From Kiritimatiellia bacterium (GTDB lineage: Bacteria > Verrucomicrobiota > Kiritimatiellia > RFP12 > UBA1067): a stretch of DNA of 55,995 nt. This document shows positions 1-8,706 of the stretch, piece after piece (the stretch's first letter is position 1; every line of letters starts with the position of its first letter). Made by a program: the position numbers and the translations under genes. The stretch spans positions 1 to 55,995 of the forward strand of contig JAFSMR010000041.1 in assembly GCA_017447805.1 (NCBI GenBank), given 5' to 3'. Below the pieces are notes generated by a model. That model searched no databases, was not told the origin of the DNA, and was given only the letters and a program-made list of their open reading frames with translations.

Positions 1-2
1 AG

Positions 3-356
3 ACCATCAGATTCATCAAGCAAGAATACGGATTTGAGAACATCCGGGTACACAGCTACAATGCCAGGCGCAACATGGCATCGCTCGTCCTCGCGTGCGC
101 CTACTTCGCTACGGTGTGGATCTGGCGTCACCTGAAACGACAGGTCCTTGCTGAACATCTCGCCTACTTGAACAAGCGGCTGAACGAAGTACCGCAGTTC
201 GGCGCGTACGCAATCACGTCCGGGCTTAAACGCGCATTCTCCGCATTCGGAAGGCTCGCACGGAGTATCACACGCATCACGCCCAGAACAGATAAGGTCG
301 ACATATCCCAGTACCTGCCGGGTTTCGCTGAACTGCTCGAGCTCGACGACGGATAG
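3..356 (+). CDS. C-terminal part of an IS4-like DDE transposase, cut by the window edge
   Basis: The reading frame is open from base 3 of the window to the stop at 354-356, so the gene begins outside the window. The visible part opens with IRFIKQEYGFENIRV, then a segment NMASLVLACAYFA, which matches the C-terminal end of IS4-type transposases as I remember the family (a conserved tail after the catalytic Glu). A basic region follows. The DDE catalytic residues would lie upstream and cannot be checked. No terminal inverted repeat was recognised between the stop and base 510. It could be an intact element cut by the window or a remnant. The family call is from memory of the motif, not from a search. 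Confidence 0.6.
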   Translation, partial: TIRFIKQEYGFENIRVHSYNARRNMASLVLACAYFATVWIWRHLKRQVLAEHLAYLNKRLNEVPQFGAYAITSGLKRAFSAFGRLARSITRITPRTDKVDISQYLPGFAELLELDDG

Positions 357-510
357 CTTCTTCGCCTTCCAATAAGCAAAATACACTTGCTGAAATCCAC
401 TTCACCCTAGAAAATACAGGACGAAATCTACTTTTCGCCTCAAAAAACGGGTAAACTCCAGGCATTGCCTTCTTGACGCACAAATATAAAAATCATGGTT
501 CCAGGCTGTA

Positions 511-539
511 TTGCACGAGAAGAAGGAATATGGTATAAT
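511..539 (+). promoter_or_regulatory. Extended -10 promoter of the glycosyltransferase gene
   Basis: The -35 TTGCAC lies at 511-516 and the -10 TATAAT at 534-539, with a 17-bp spacer ending in TGG, so the -10 is of the extended TGn type. Transcription should start near 546, only about 5 bases before the ATG at 551. Bases 357-510 show no other feature. Confidence 0.8.
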
Positions 540-550
540 ATGGGCAGTTG

Positions 551-1996
551 ATGCACAAGGAAAAAACATTCAAATTTTCGATTGTCACGGCCGTTTATAA
601 CGTAGCCGAATATATTGATACATTAATCAAAAGCATAGTAAATCAAGATATCGGATTCAGGGAAAACATCGAGCTTATATTGGTTGATGATGGCTCTAGC
701 GACAAAAGCGGCAGCCTTATAGACAAATGGGCGGCTAAATATCCCGAGAACATAATAGCGATTCACAAGAAAAACTCAGGTGTATCAAGCGCAAGAAACG
801 CAGGCTTGAAAATCGCGCACGGCGAAATTCTTAATTTCGCAGACGGAGATGACAAATTCGAAAAAACAGCCTTCCGGCGCGTGATGGATTTTTTTGAGCA
901 CCACGGAAACGAAACCGATGTAGCTGCGATTCCCATTATATATTTCGATCTAAGCCATGGCAACCATTTGCTGAATGGGAAATTTTCGAAAGGCACAAGG
1001 GTAGTTGACCTGGAAGCTGAACCTGAGAGCATCCACATTCATGCGAATTCCTCGTTCATAAAACGGGAAATCGCGCTTGCACAGAACTTCGACGAGAAAA
1101 TGCCCTTCTGCGAAGATTCGAAGTTTCTGATCGAGGCCGTGCTAAAGAGAAAAAAACTTGGCGTAATATGCCGAACATGCTATTATTATAGACGCAGGTA
1201 TTCATCAAACAACCAATCGGCAGTGCAATCTAAAGCCACAAACAAGATATGGTATTTGCCTATTGTCGAAATGTATTATGCAAAGTTAATCGAAAAATGC
1301 CTCAAAGAAGAAGGCAAAGTGCCGAAATTTCTGCAAAATATATTCGCTTGCGATATAATGTGGCGCGAAGAAGAAAAAATCCCACCGGTTGAAATATTAG
1401 GAGCTCCAGAAGCAGAAAAATATTACAAAGCGCTGAAAAATGTTCTTGAATATGTAGATGGCGAGGTAATCGTTTCCCGCCGGGAATTTCCGTGGCGATC
1501 GAAATTCGATATTCTAAAACTCAAATACTCCGCATCTGCGCGCATAGTAAAGAATGGGGACCTTTTTTCGATAGTATATGATGACGGCTTAAAAATCAAT
1601 CTCGAAGAGCTTATCAAACCGAATTTCGAGGTAAGCGCCTTTGGCGCGGCGGATCTCAAGTGCAAGGCGATAGTGTTTTCTGATGAATCGCTTGCGTCCC
1701 TGGATACAATAGTCGAGATTTTTTCAAATGGGAAATGGGTCAAGCTCGCAGAGAACAGCCAAGAGAGCAAAAGATACGACCTTAATATTCCTTACTGGAA
1801 GATATTCGGCAAAAAGAAGAGCATTTCTCTTCGCACATGCTTTACATTCGGAGACTTTCGATATTTCACTGCCGAGCAAAATTATTCCTACAAAGGAGCT
1901 ATTCTTCGCTACTTCGAAAAAAAGCTCAAAGATGCCGCTAGATTCACGCTCGGACTTTACAAAAAGTCCGTTGCCAATATCCAGGCTTTGGCATAA
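551..1996 (+). CDS. Family 2 glycosyltransferase (GT-A fold) with an uncharacterised C-terminal half
   Basis: The first 230 or so residues are a GT2 domain. They start with FSIVTAVYNVAEYIDTLIKS, then LILVDDGSSDKSG with the nucleotide-binding aspartates, then NFADGDDKFE with the metal-binding DxD-like motif. Such enzymes transfer a sugar from a nucleotide donor, usually in polysaccharide or glycoprotein synthesis at the cytoplasmic face of the membrane. No membrane segment is visible. Residues from about 240 to 481 match nothing I recognise; they are rich in aromatic and charged residues. The start is ATG 551; a TTG at 548 would add one residue. There is almost no leader after the predicted transcription start, so translation may be leaderless. 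The gene stands alone beside a transposase tail and is more AT-rich than its neighbours, which fits acquired surface-polysaccharide DNA. The acceptor and donor are unknown. Confidence 0.85.
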   Translation: MHKEKTFKFSIVTAVYNVAEYIDTLIKSIVNQDIGFRENIELILVDDGSSDKSGSLIDKWAAKYPENIIAIHKKNSGVSSARNAGLKIAHGEILNFADGDDKFEKTAFRRVMDFFEHHGNETDVAAIPIIYFDLSHGNHLLNGKFSKGTRVVDLEAEPESIHIHANSSFIKREIALAQNFDEKMPFCEDSKFLIEAVLKRKKLGVICRTCYYYRRRYSSNNQSAVQSKATNKIWYLPIVEMYYAKLIEKCLKEEGKVPKFLQNIFACDIMWREEEKIPPVEILGAPEAEKYYKALKNVLEYVDGEVIVSRREFPWRSKFDILKLKYSASARIVKNGDLFSIVYDDGLKINLEELIKPNFEVSAFGAADLKCKAIVFSDESLASLDTIVEIFSNGKWVKLAENSQESKRYDLNIPYWKIFGKKKSISLRTCFTFGDFRYFTAEQNYSYKGAILRYFEKKLKDAARFTLGLYKKSVANIQALA

Positions 1997-2013
1997 GAGA
2001 CCAAAGCGAATAT

Positions 2014-2724
2014 TCAGCGTGCCATGAGGGAGAAGATTTTCTTAAGTCCCTTGCGAGCAAGAGCACGTAGCTGGTCAAGCGACTCTTCCGTAAAAGGTTT
2101 ATGCTCTGCCGTACCTTGCAATTCTACATAACGGCCATCATCGGTCATTACAACATTCAGGTCGACTTCGGCTGTAGAATCGTGAACATAATCAAGGTCA
2201 AGGGTCGGCTTGCCATCGCAAACACCAACCGATACGGCCGCAACTCGCTGGATTATCGGATTTTCGGTTAGCGTTCCATCATCCAACAGCTTCGCGATTG
2301 CATCTTGCAGCGCGACCATCCCGCCGGTAATAGAGGCGCACCTCGTGCCGCCATCGGCTTGCAGAACATCGCAATCGACTGTTATTTGACGCTCGCCCAG
2401 CTTCGTCATATCTACCGCAGCGCGCAAAGCCCTGCCGATTAGCCGCTGGATTTCCGTTGAGCGAGCGTCCATCTTCAGCTTCTTGATATCGCGATCTTTT
2501 CTGCCGCCGCCAGTTGAAGAAGGAAGCATGGAATATTCTGCCGTTACCCATCCTTTGCCGGTATCCTTCAAAAATGGCGGAACTTTATTTTCTACGCTCG
2601 CCGTGCAAAGCACCCAGGTATCGCCCCATTTCACAAGCACGCTCCCCGCCGCGTGCTTTGTGAAATTCCGGATAAATTCTATCGGCCTCAACTCGTTGCT
2701 TTTCCTCTTTACTTCCTTGGCCAT
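2014..2724 (-). CDS. rph: Ribonuclease PH
   Basis: A phosphorolytic 3'-to-5' exoribonuclease that trims tRNA precursors, 236 residues, the usual length. The family core is visible: [19 protein letters not shown] near the N-terminus, [21 protein letters not shown] (substrate and phosphate-binding Arg-rich loop) and [19 protein letters not shown], followed by [19 protein letters not shown] chose ATG 2724 because a GAAAGGA ribosome site precedes it. A longer frame from a TTG at 2754 would add ten residues not found in the family. It is the last gene of the ribosomal-protein unit, 42 bases after the glutamine synthetase stop. Its stop lies 17 bases from the stop of the convergent glycosyltransferase gene, with no hairpin between them. 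Confidence 0.95.
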   Translation of the reverse strand: MAKEVKRKSNELRPIEFIRNFTKHAAGSVLVKWGDTWVLCTASVENKVPPFLKDTGKGWVTAEYSMLPSSTGGGRKDRDIKKLKMDARSTEIQRLIGRALRAAVDMTKLGERQITVDCDVLQADGGTRCASITGGMVALQDAIAKLLDDGTLTENPIIQRVAAVSVGVCDGKPTLDLDYVHDSTAEVDLNVVMTDDGRYVELQGTAEHKPFTEESLDQLRALARKGLKKIFSLMAR

Positions 2725-2766
2725 ATCTTCAAATCCTTTCTCGATACTTGACAAAAACCTTTTTTA

Positions 2767-4878
2767 TCAATAAATAAACAGCATTTGACGATATTTCGGC
2801 AATGGCCAACGATTATCATCTACGAGCAGTTCAAGGCGATCGACCGTACGGCGCAAATCTTCCATTGCGGATATTATGCGCACGCTTTTTGATGATTTCT
2901 CGCCTTTGCCATCAACCAAAGCCTTCTCGAGTTTCTCGCATTTTACATGCAGGTCGTCGAGGCCTGCGCCGAGTTTCTGAGATAGGGCGCCAAGTCCGCG
3001 CAAGCCTACCTTTAGACCATCTTTCTTCGCCTGACCTATTGCCGTAGCAAGGCGGCTGAATTCATCGGCAACTACCGGGCGAATCATAGAACGGGCAATT
3101 TCAAGAGTCACCTTTCCCTCGATCAATATTCTGCTTTCGTAATCTTCCGCCGCAATCTCATGGCGCGAAGCGAGTTCACTTGCCGATAAAACGCCGTATT
3201 TAGCGAAGAGGTCGCGATTGACTTGGTTTTCCAGAGGCGAAATGGCTTCTAGAGTATTCTTAAGATTCGGCAACCCTCTCTTTGCCGCTTCCTTAGGCCA
3301 ATCTTCGCCGTAGCCGTCGCCCGAAAATAGAACGCGTTTATGTTTTTTGATAAGGCGTTGCAAAAGCTTTTGAAGTTCCTCGTTGAACTCGCCGCCATTC
3401 TGGTCGACTAATACTTCGAGCTTATCGCAAATTGCATCTATCGATTCCGCAACGATTGTATTTAAAACCATCTGGGATGCTGCGCAATTCTGCGAGGAGC
3501 CTGGCGCGCGAAATTCGAATTTATTGCCGGTAAACGCAAAAGGCGAGGTGCGGTTGCGGTCGGTCGTATCGCGCGGGAGTGGCGGCAGAGTATCTACACC
3601 GATTTTAAGTCCAGAATCCTTCGCTCCGCGTCCTTTGGTGCTAGAGCTCTTGACGCCTGTTTCGATTTCTCTCATTACAGCCGATAGCTCATCGCCGAGG
3701 AATATGGAAATAATCGCCGGCGGCGCTTCATTTGCGCCAAGGCGATGGTCATTGCCGGCGCCGGCAGTAGACATGCGAAGAATATCGGCATGTAAATCTA
3801 TCGCACGGATTATCGCAGAAATAAAAGTCAAGAATATCGCGTTATCCCGCGGATTATCGCCAGGCGAAAGCAGGTTCTTCCCGCCGTATGCTATTGACCA
3901 GTTGCAATGTTTACCCGAACCATTTACGCCCTCAAAAGGTTTTTCGTGAAGAAGACAAACAAGATTATTCTCTTCCGCCTTCTTTCGAAGGACTTCCATA
4001 ATAAGCATATTATGATCGACGGCGAGATTCAAATCTTCGAACATCGGGGCAAGCTCGAACTGCGCCGGCGCAACTTCGTTGTGGCGGGTCTTCGCGGGAA
4101 TGCCTAATTTCCAAAGCTCATCTTCCACCTCTGTCATGAACTTCAAAATTCTTGGACGGATTGCGCCAAAATAATGGTCATCGAGCTGTTGGTGTTTTGC
4201 GGGGGCCGCGCCGAATACCGTGCGCCCGGTCTGTAAAAGATCGGGCCGCTTGAGATAAAATGAACGGTCTATGAGAAAATATTCCTGCTCGGCGCCAAGA
4301 GTAATGGTAACATGTGATTTGCGGCGGCCGAATTTTTCCATTAGCCTTTCGGTAGCTCTAGATACAGCCTGAATCGAACGCAAAAGAGGCGTCTTCATGT
4401 CTAGCGCGTCGCCCGTATAGGCGCAAAAGACAGTCGGGATGCAAAGCGTCGCGCCGTTTTCATGGCGCTTGATAAAGGCAGGACTAGTGGGATCCCAGGC
4501 GGTATAGCCGCGTGCCTCGAAGGTGGAGCGAAGTCCGCCAGAAGGGAAGCTCGATGCATCCGTCTCGCCACCAATTAGATTTTTGCCGCTGAATTTCTGC
4601 ACGGCTATCGCAACACCGGCGGGTTCAAGAAAAGCATCGTGCTTTTCTGCTGTTCCTCCAGTGAGCGGCTGGAACCAGTGGGTAAAATGGGTAGCACCCT
4701 TCGAAAGAGCCCATTCCTTCATGCCGTGAGCTACCGCATCGGCTATCGATGGGTCTACAGGTTTGCCATCTTTCATCGTAGCGATTAATTTCGCCGCGGT
4801 TTCTTTTGGCAGAAAAAGACGAATTTCTTTCTCGGAAAAAACATCTTCACCGTAATTTTTCAAGCTTGTGTCGATCAT
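2767..4878 (-). CDS. glnN: Type III glutamine synthetase
   Basis: Makes glutamine from glutamate, ammonia and ATP in the cytoplasm. The 703-residue length is right for the large GSIII class found in Bacteroides and cyanobacteria, and well above the roughly 450 residues of GSI. Class features are THWFQPLTGGTAEKHDAFL near residue 60, FSGKNLIGGETDASSFPSGG, ITLGAEQEYFLID (metal-binding glutamates), AKTRHNEVAPAQFELAPMFE and GVNGSGKHCNWS. The C-terminal 200 residues are helical, as in GSIII. The start is supported by AAGGAGG 10 bases upstream. It lies 26 bases after prfA, an unusual place for a nitrogen-assimilation gene: it would be transcribed with the ribosomal-protein genes unless an internal promoter exists, and I see none. 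Confidence 0.95.
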   Translation of the reverse strand: MIDTSLKNYGEDVFSEKEIRLFLPKETAAKLIATMKDGKPVDPSIADAVAHGMKEWALSKGATHFTHWFQPLTGGTAEKHDAFLEPAGVAIAVQKFSGKNLIGGETDASSFPSGGLRSTFEARGYTAWDPTSPAFIKRHENGATLCIPTVFCAYTGDALDMKTPLLRSIQAVSRATERLMEKFGRRKSHVTITLGAEQEYFLIDRSFYLKRPDLLQTGRTVFGAAPAKHQQLDDHYFGAIRPRILKFMTEVEDELWKLGIPAKTRHNEVAPAQFELAPMFEDLNLAVDHNMLIMEVLRKKAEENNLVCLLHEKPFEGVNGSGKHCNWSIAYGGKNLLSPGDNPRDNAIFLTFISAIIRAIDLHADILRMSTAGAGNDHRLGANEAPPAIISIFLGDELSAVMREIETGVKSSSTKGRGAKDSGLKIGVDTLPPLPRDTTDRNRTSPFAFTGNKFEFRAPGSSQNCAASQMVLNTIVAESIDAICDKLEVLVDQNGGEFNEELQKLLQRLIKKHKRVLFSGDGYGEDWPKEAAKRGLPNLKNTLEAISPLENQVNRDLFAKYGVLSASELASRHEIAAEDYESRILIEGKVTLEIARSMIRPVVADEFSRLATAIGQAKKDGLKVGLRGLGALSQKLGAGLDDLHVKCEKLEKALVDGKGEKSSKSVRIISAMEDLRRTVDRLELLVDDNRWPLPKYRQMLFIY

Positions 4879-4904
4879 AATTTCTTGACCTCCTTAGCCG
4901 AATT

Positions 4905-5984
4905 TTATTTTGAAAGCGCCTTGGCAATTCGCTCATCGAGATCATTTGCGGCGAGCGCCTGCATTAAAGGTTCTAGCTCCCCTTCGATAATCCTGTCAAG
5001 CGAATACAATGTTAAATCTATTCTGTGGTCAGTCATGCGGTTCTGGGGGAAGTTATATGTTCTAATCCTCTCGGACCTATCGCCTGAACCGCGCAGCGAA
5101 AGTCTGTCAGCGCCTAACTTCGCTTCTTCTTCGCGGCGTTTGAAATCTAGAATTCTCGCCTTGAGGTGCGCGAAACATTTTTCTCTGTTGCGCTGCTGCG
5201 AACGTTCATCTTGGCACACCGCGACTATACCCGTAGGCAAGTGAGTCATTCTAACGGCAGATTCCGTTTTGTTTACATGCTGACCACCGGCGCCCCCGGC
5301 GCAGAACAAATCGATTCTGATATCTTTTTCAGGGATATCAAGATCATCCTCTTCATCAGCTTCCGGGAATACGATAACGGTCGCCGCTGAAGTATGAATA
5401 CGACCTTGCGCTTCGGTTACCGGAACTCTCTGAACCCTATGACCGCCCGATTCGAATCTAAGCGTTCCATACGAACCTTCGCCAATTACGGTAAACACGA
5501 CTTCTTTGAAACCATCGAGCGAAGTCTCGGCCATGTTCATAACCGAAATTTTCCACCCCTTCATTTCGGCATAGCGCGAATACATTCTAAAGAGGTCGCC
5601 TGCGAAAAGCGCGGCTTCCTCGCCGCCGGTTCCAGCGCGGATTTCCATGACGGCATTTCGCGATTCTAACGAGTCGGGCTGCAAAAGTGCGGCCAATACC
5701 TTACGCTCCAAATCAGGAAGAGCAGCTTTGAGCTTTTCGATTTCGGCGGCCGCCTCATCTTTGAAATCGGGATCTTCCAGAAGCGTCTCGTTGCCCTCGA
5801 TATCCGCCAGGGCTTTTTTATAAATCATCCACGCCGCTTCGAGACGCTTCAAAAAGGCATGGTCGCGGAGCACCGCGCGATAACGCGGCGCATCCGCTAA
5901 AACATTGGGGTCGCCCATGTCTGATTCGACAGACCCTAGGCGCCCCAAAACGTTTTCTATTCTCGCTGTATCTAAAAGACTCAC
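4905..5984 (-). CDS. prfA: Peptide chain release factor 1
   Basis: Reads UAA and UAG stop codons and triggers peptide release. The 359 residues carry the catalytic GGQ in GAGGQHVNKTESAVRM, the RF1-type codon-recognition tripeptide P-x-T in RVPVTEAQGRIHTS (here Pro-Val-Thr), and the RF1 flank CQDERSQQRNREKCFAHL. The Pro-x-Thr separates it from RF2, which has Ser-Pro-Phe. The start is a GTG at 5984-5982 that overlaps the TGA stop of rpmE, so the two are likely translationally coupled. The rpmE-prfA pair is common in bacteria, but the usual next gene, prmC (which methylates this GGQ), is not here. Confidence 0.97.
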   Translation of the reverse strand: MSLLDTARIENVLGRLGSVESDMGDPNVLADAPRYRAVLRDHAFLKRLEAAWMIYKKALADIEGNETLLEDPDFKDEAAAEIEKLKAALPDLERKVLAALLQPDSLESRNAVMEIRAGTGGEEAALFAGDLFRMYSRYAEMKGWKISVMNMAETSLDGFKEVVFTVIGEGSYGTLRFESGGHRVQRVPVTEAQGRIHTSAATVIVFPEADEEDDLDIPEKDIRIDLFCAGGAGGQHVNKTESAVRMTHLPTGIVAVCQDERSQQRNREKCFAHLKARILDFKRREEEAKLGADRLSLRGSGDRSERIRTYNFPQNRMTDHRIDLTLYSLDRIIEGELEPLMQALAANDLDERIAKALSK

Positions 5985-6187
5985 TTCGAGAATTTGGCAT
6001 AGCGTTTCTTGAACGAATCAACGCGCCCTTCAGTATCGACCATCGTCTTCTGACCGGTAAAGTAGGGGTGGCATGCAGAGCAAGTGTTGACCTGCATTTC
6101 CTTCTTCGTTGAACGAGTCTTGATTACATTGCCGCAAGCACATGTAATGGTCGCTTCGCCATACGCGGGATGTATATCTTTCTTCAT
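5981..6187 (-). CDS. rpmE: 50S ribosomal protein L31, zinc-binding type
   Basis: A 68-residue large-subunit protein at the central protuberance. It starts MKKDIHPAYGEATITCACGN and has the four zinc-type cysteines: C-x-C in TCACG and C-x-x-C in NTCSACHP. This is the C+ (zinc) form rather than the paralogue induced by zinc limitation. ATG 6187 is preferred because the canonical N-terminus begins there and GGGAG lies upstream. The frame stays open to 6268, but the extra 27 residues are the overlap with rplO read in another frame. It sits where secY would normally follow rplO, and its stop overlaps the prfA start. Confidence 0.96.
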   Translation of the reverse strand: MKKDIHPAYGEATITCACGNVIKTRSTKKEMQVNTCSACHPYFTGQKTMVDTEGRVDSFKKRYAKFSK

Positions 6188-6213
6188 CTTAATTTCTCCC
6201 TGAGTTTCAGCGA

Positions 6214-6651
6214 TTAAGCTACTGAGCCGCCGGCAGCCTCGATCTTGGCCTTCGCGGCCGCAGAGCAAGGAACCTTGACTGCAAACTTCTTCGTTACTTC
6301 ACCAGTTGCGAGAATCTTTACCTTCGGTCTCTTTTGATCGTTGAAACCCTTGGCCGCGAGTGTCGCCACTGTGATTTCCGCGCCAGATTCGAAATTCTTC
6401 TCGAGATCCGAAAGATTTACGCCGAGCGCCTTGGCGTTGAAGCGGGCATTGTTGAAGCCGCGTTTCGGCAAACGCCTGACGAGAGGCATCTGGCCGCCTT
6501 CAAAGCCGAGTTTCTGCTTATGACCCTTGCGGGCAGCCTGACCTTTGTGACCGCGCGTAGAAGTCTTGCCCATTCCCGAACCGCAGCCGCGTCCAACGCG
6601 TTTACGGCGCTGGCGAGCTCCCGGTGTGTTTGTAAGATTATTAAGTTCCAT
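6214..6651 (-). CDS. rplO: 50S ribosomal protein L15
   Basis: A 145-residue 23S rRNA-binding protein. The typical start MELNNLTNTPGARQRRKRVG is followed by the glycine- and basic-rich RGCGSGMGKTSTRGHKGQ segment and GFEGGQMPLVRRLPKRGF. The C-terminal EITVATLAAKGF and VKILATGEVTKKF belong to the conserved domain. It follows rpsE after 17 bases with no rpmD (L30) between them. The next gene is rpmE, not secY, so the usual rplO-secY link is broken. Confidence 0.97.
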   Translation of the reverse strand: MELNNLTNTPGARQRRKRVGRGCGSGMGKTSTRGHKGQAARKGHKQKLGFEGGQMPLVRRLPKRGFNNARFNAKALGVNLSDLEKNFESGAEITVATLAAKGFNDQKRPKVKILATGEVTKKFAVKVPCSAAAKAKIEAAGGSVA

Positions 6652-6668
6652 TCTGATACCTTCCTTTC

Positions 6669-7157
6669 TTACGCACGTACCTGAGCGATTTCCTCGGCGC
6701 TACGGAGCTTCGTCAGAGCGTTCATTGTAGCCTTAACCACATTGAGACGATTCTTCGAGCCAAGCGACTTGCCGACTGCATCACGAATACCGGCAGCTTC
6801 CAAAACCGGACGCATGCCGCCACCGACGATGAGGCCCGTGCCATCAGGCGCCGGCTTGAGGATTACGCGTCCGCCATCGCAAACACCCTCGACATCGTGA
6901 GGAATCGTCTTGCCGCGCAGAGTAATTTTGCGCATATCCTTGCGGGCAGCTTCACCGCCCTTGCGGATTGCATCAGATACTTCATTGGCCTTGCCAAAAC
7001 CTACGCCGACGCGACCTTCCTTGTCGCCAACAACGATAACGGCGGAAAAACTCATACGGCGGCCGCCCTTTACTGTCTTCGCGCAACGGTTGACGAATAC
7101 TGTGTGCTCGTCAAGAGTATCTTCCTGCTCGCTGCGTCTATCACGGTTCATTGCCAT
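6669..7157 (-). CDS. rpsE: 30S ribosomal protein S5
   Basis: A 162-residue small-subunit protein at the mRNA entry region, involved in decoding accuracy. The N-terminal double-stranded RNA-binding-like domain shows FVNRCAKTVKGGRRMSFSA and VGDKEGRVGVGFGKANEV. The second domain shows GLIVGGGMRPVLEAAGI and KSLGSKNRLNVVKATMNAL. It starts two bases after the rplR stop, in the usual L18-S5 order. Confidence 0.97.
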   Translation of the reverse strand: MAMNRDRRSEQEDTLDEHTVFVNRCAKTVKGGRRMSFSAVIVVGDKEGRVGVGFGKANEVSDAIRKGGEAARKDMRKITLRGKTIPHDVEGVCDGGRVILKPAPDGTGLIVGGGMRPVLEAAGIRDAVGKSLGSKNRLNVVKATMNALTKLRSAEEIAQVRA

Positions 7158-7159
7158 AA

Positions 7160-7525
7160 TTACTTCGCCTCCTCTTTATTGGCGCTGATGGAAAGACCTG
7201 CTTCAACGGCTGATTCGACAATCGCCGCAACTCTTCCCGTATACTTGAAGCCGCCGCGGTCTACTACAGCAGTGGCGATGCCAGCGGCCTTTGCAGCCGC
7301 GGCTGCCGCCGCACCAAGCGCTTTGGCCGTTTCCATATTCGCTTTCTTTTCCTTGAGCGAGCTCGCTGCTGCGAGAGTGCGGCCGACGCCATCGTCGATA
7401 AACTGCACATACATGTGCTTGTTCGAGATGCAAATCGACATACGCGGCCTCTCGGCGGTTCCGACAATATTCTGACGGATCCTCACGTGCCTTTTCTGAC
7501 GCTGAACTTTGCGATTGAAACTCAT
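7160..7525 (-). CDS. rplR: 50S ribosomal protein L18
   Basis: A 121-residue protein that binds 5S rRNA together with L5. It shows the family pattern: basic N-terminus MSFNRKVQRQKRHVRIR, then GTAERPRMSICISNKHMYVQ, then an Ala-rich helix (ALGAAAAAAAKAAGI) and VVDRGGFKYTGRVAAI near the C-terminus. It sits between rplF and rpsE as in most bacteria, with a short acidic Lys-Glu tail. Confidence 0.96.
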   Translation of the reverse strand: MSFNRKVQRQKRHVRIRQNIVGTAERPRMSICISNKHMYVQFIDDGVGRTLAAASSLKEKKANMETAKALGAAAAAAAKAAGIATAVVDRGGFKYTGRVAAIVESAVEAGLSISANKEEAK

Positions 7526-7551
7526 ATTCGGTTTCCTTCCCTTGGCCTGTA

Positions 7552-8088
7552 TTAGGCGACCTTCTTACCCTGTTTGCGACGGATATGTTCGCCAACATAC
7601 CTGATGCCCTTGCCCTTGTAGGGTTCGGCAGGATAGAACGAACGAATACGTGCGGCTGCTTCGCCGACGATATCTTTATCGCAACCTGTTACTGTTACCT
7701 GAAGGCCGTCGTTTTCGACCGTCACCTTCACCTTTTCGGGGATTTCGAAGATCTTCGGCGAAGCGAAGCCGAGAGAAAGCGCAAGCTTCTGGCCCTGGAG
7801 GACCGCCTTGAAACCTGTACCTTCGATTGCGAGCTGCTTCGTGAAGCCCTTCGACACGCCAATAACCATATTGTTGATCAGCGCGCGTGCCAAGCCGTGG
7901 AAATTGCCGAACTTCGCATCGTCGGCACAAGCGACGACAACCTTGCCATCTTCCACCTTGGCAGTGATGCCTTCGTGCATCGTGTAGGCGAGCTCGCCGA
8001 GCTTGCCCTTGATTGTAACCGTCTGCCCAGCGACAGAGGCGCTTACGCCTTCTGCGAGCACTACGGGTTCTTTACCGATTCGAGACAT
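7552..8088 (-). CDS. rplF: 50S ribosomal protein L6
   Basis: A 178-residue protein with two repeated domains that binds near the factor-binding site of the large subunit. It begins MSRIGKEPVVLAEGVSA, carries VTIKGKLGELAYTM, and ends with the signature RIRSFYPAEPYKGKGIRY and the basic HIRRKQGKK tail. Length and order (after S8, before L18) are standard. Confidence 0.97.
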   Translation of the reverse strand: MSRIGKEPVVLAEGVSASVAGQTVTIKGKLGELAYTMHEGITAKVEDGKVVVACADDAKFGNFHGLARALINNMVIGVSKGFTKQLAIEGTGFKAVLQGQKLALSLGFASPKIFEIPEKVKVTVENDGLQVTVTGCDKDIVGEAAARIRSFYPAEPYKGKGIRYVGEHIRRKQGKKVA

Positions 8089-8109
8089 TGTCTTTAGCTC
8101 CTTGAAAAA

Positions 8110-8502
8110 TTATGCTACCGTGCAAATGATTTCGCCGCCGAGTCGCGCCTTCTTCGCTTCCTGTCCAGACATAACGCCCTTCGAGGTCGAAAGAATCGCC
8201 AGCCCCATTCCGTCGAGAACGGAAGGTATCGAATCTACGCCGACATATTTGCGCAAACCAGGCTTGGAAACACGCTTGATTTCAGTAATCGCAGGAACTG
8301 CTTTATCCGAATACTTAAGCGTAATCACAAGCTTTTTGGGAAATTCGCTCGTCAAGACGACATCGGTAATGTAACCTGCCGCCTTCATAACACGGGCGAT
8401 TTCACCCTTGAGTGAGCTCGCGGGAGTTGCAACGGAATGAAGGCGAGCCTTCTGACCATTGCGAATCGTCGTGAGCATTTCGGAAACTGGATCCATTGTC
8501 AT
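8110..8502 (-). CDS. rpsH: 30S ribosomal protein S8
   Basis: A 130-residue primary 16S rRNA-binding protein that in other bacteria also controls the spc genes by binding mRNA. It shows DPVSEMLTTIRNGQKAR at the N-terminus, the central KRVSKPGLRKYVG, and the C-terminal GMGLAILSTSKGVMSGQEA. It follows the short zinc-type S14 gene, as is usual. Confidence 0.97.
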   Translation of the reverse strand: MTMDPVSEMLTTIRNGQKARLHSVATPASSLKGEIARVMKAAGYITDVVLTSEFPKKLVITLKYSDKAVPAITEIKRVSKPGLRKYVGVDSIPSVLDGMGLAILSTSKGVMSGQEAKKARLGGEIICTVA

Positions 8503-8519
8503 AACTTAAGATTCCTTTC

Positions 8520-8705
8520 TTACCACGAGGCCTTCGTGACGCCGGGGATCAGACCGGCAACTGCGAGTTCGCGGAAGCAAAGACGGCATACGCCGAATTT
8601 GCGGATGTAAGCGTGGCGACGACCGCAACGCTGGCAGCGATTATACGCACGGACCTTGAACTTCGGCGTTCTCTTCTGCTTTTCTATAAGGCATTTCTTG
8701 GCCAT
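8520..8705 (-). CDS. rpsN: 30S ribosomal protein S14, zinc-binding short form
   Basis: Only 61 residues, the short zinc form (S14 type Z) rather than the roughly 100-residue zinc-free form. The cysteine set is visible in [20 protein letters not shown] followed by CFRELA, two C-x-x-C pairs. It helps assemble the head of the small subunit. It starts one base after the rplE stop region. Confidence 0.96.
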   Translation of the reverse strand: MAKKCLIEKQKRTPKFKVRAYNRCQRCGRRHAYIRKFGVCRLCFRELAVAGLIPGVTKASW

Positions 8706-8706
8706 A

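Noticed and set aside
2749..2775. A plus-strand promoter (TTGACA) between glnN and rph
   Set aside because: It would read into the antisense of glnN, and no TGn-TATAAT box lies at 17-18 bp.
6188..6268. N-terminal extension of rpmE
   Set aside because: It is the end of rplO read in another frame; L31 normally begins at the ATG at 6187.
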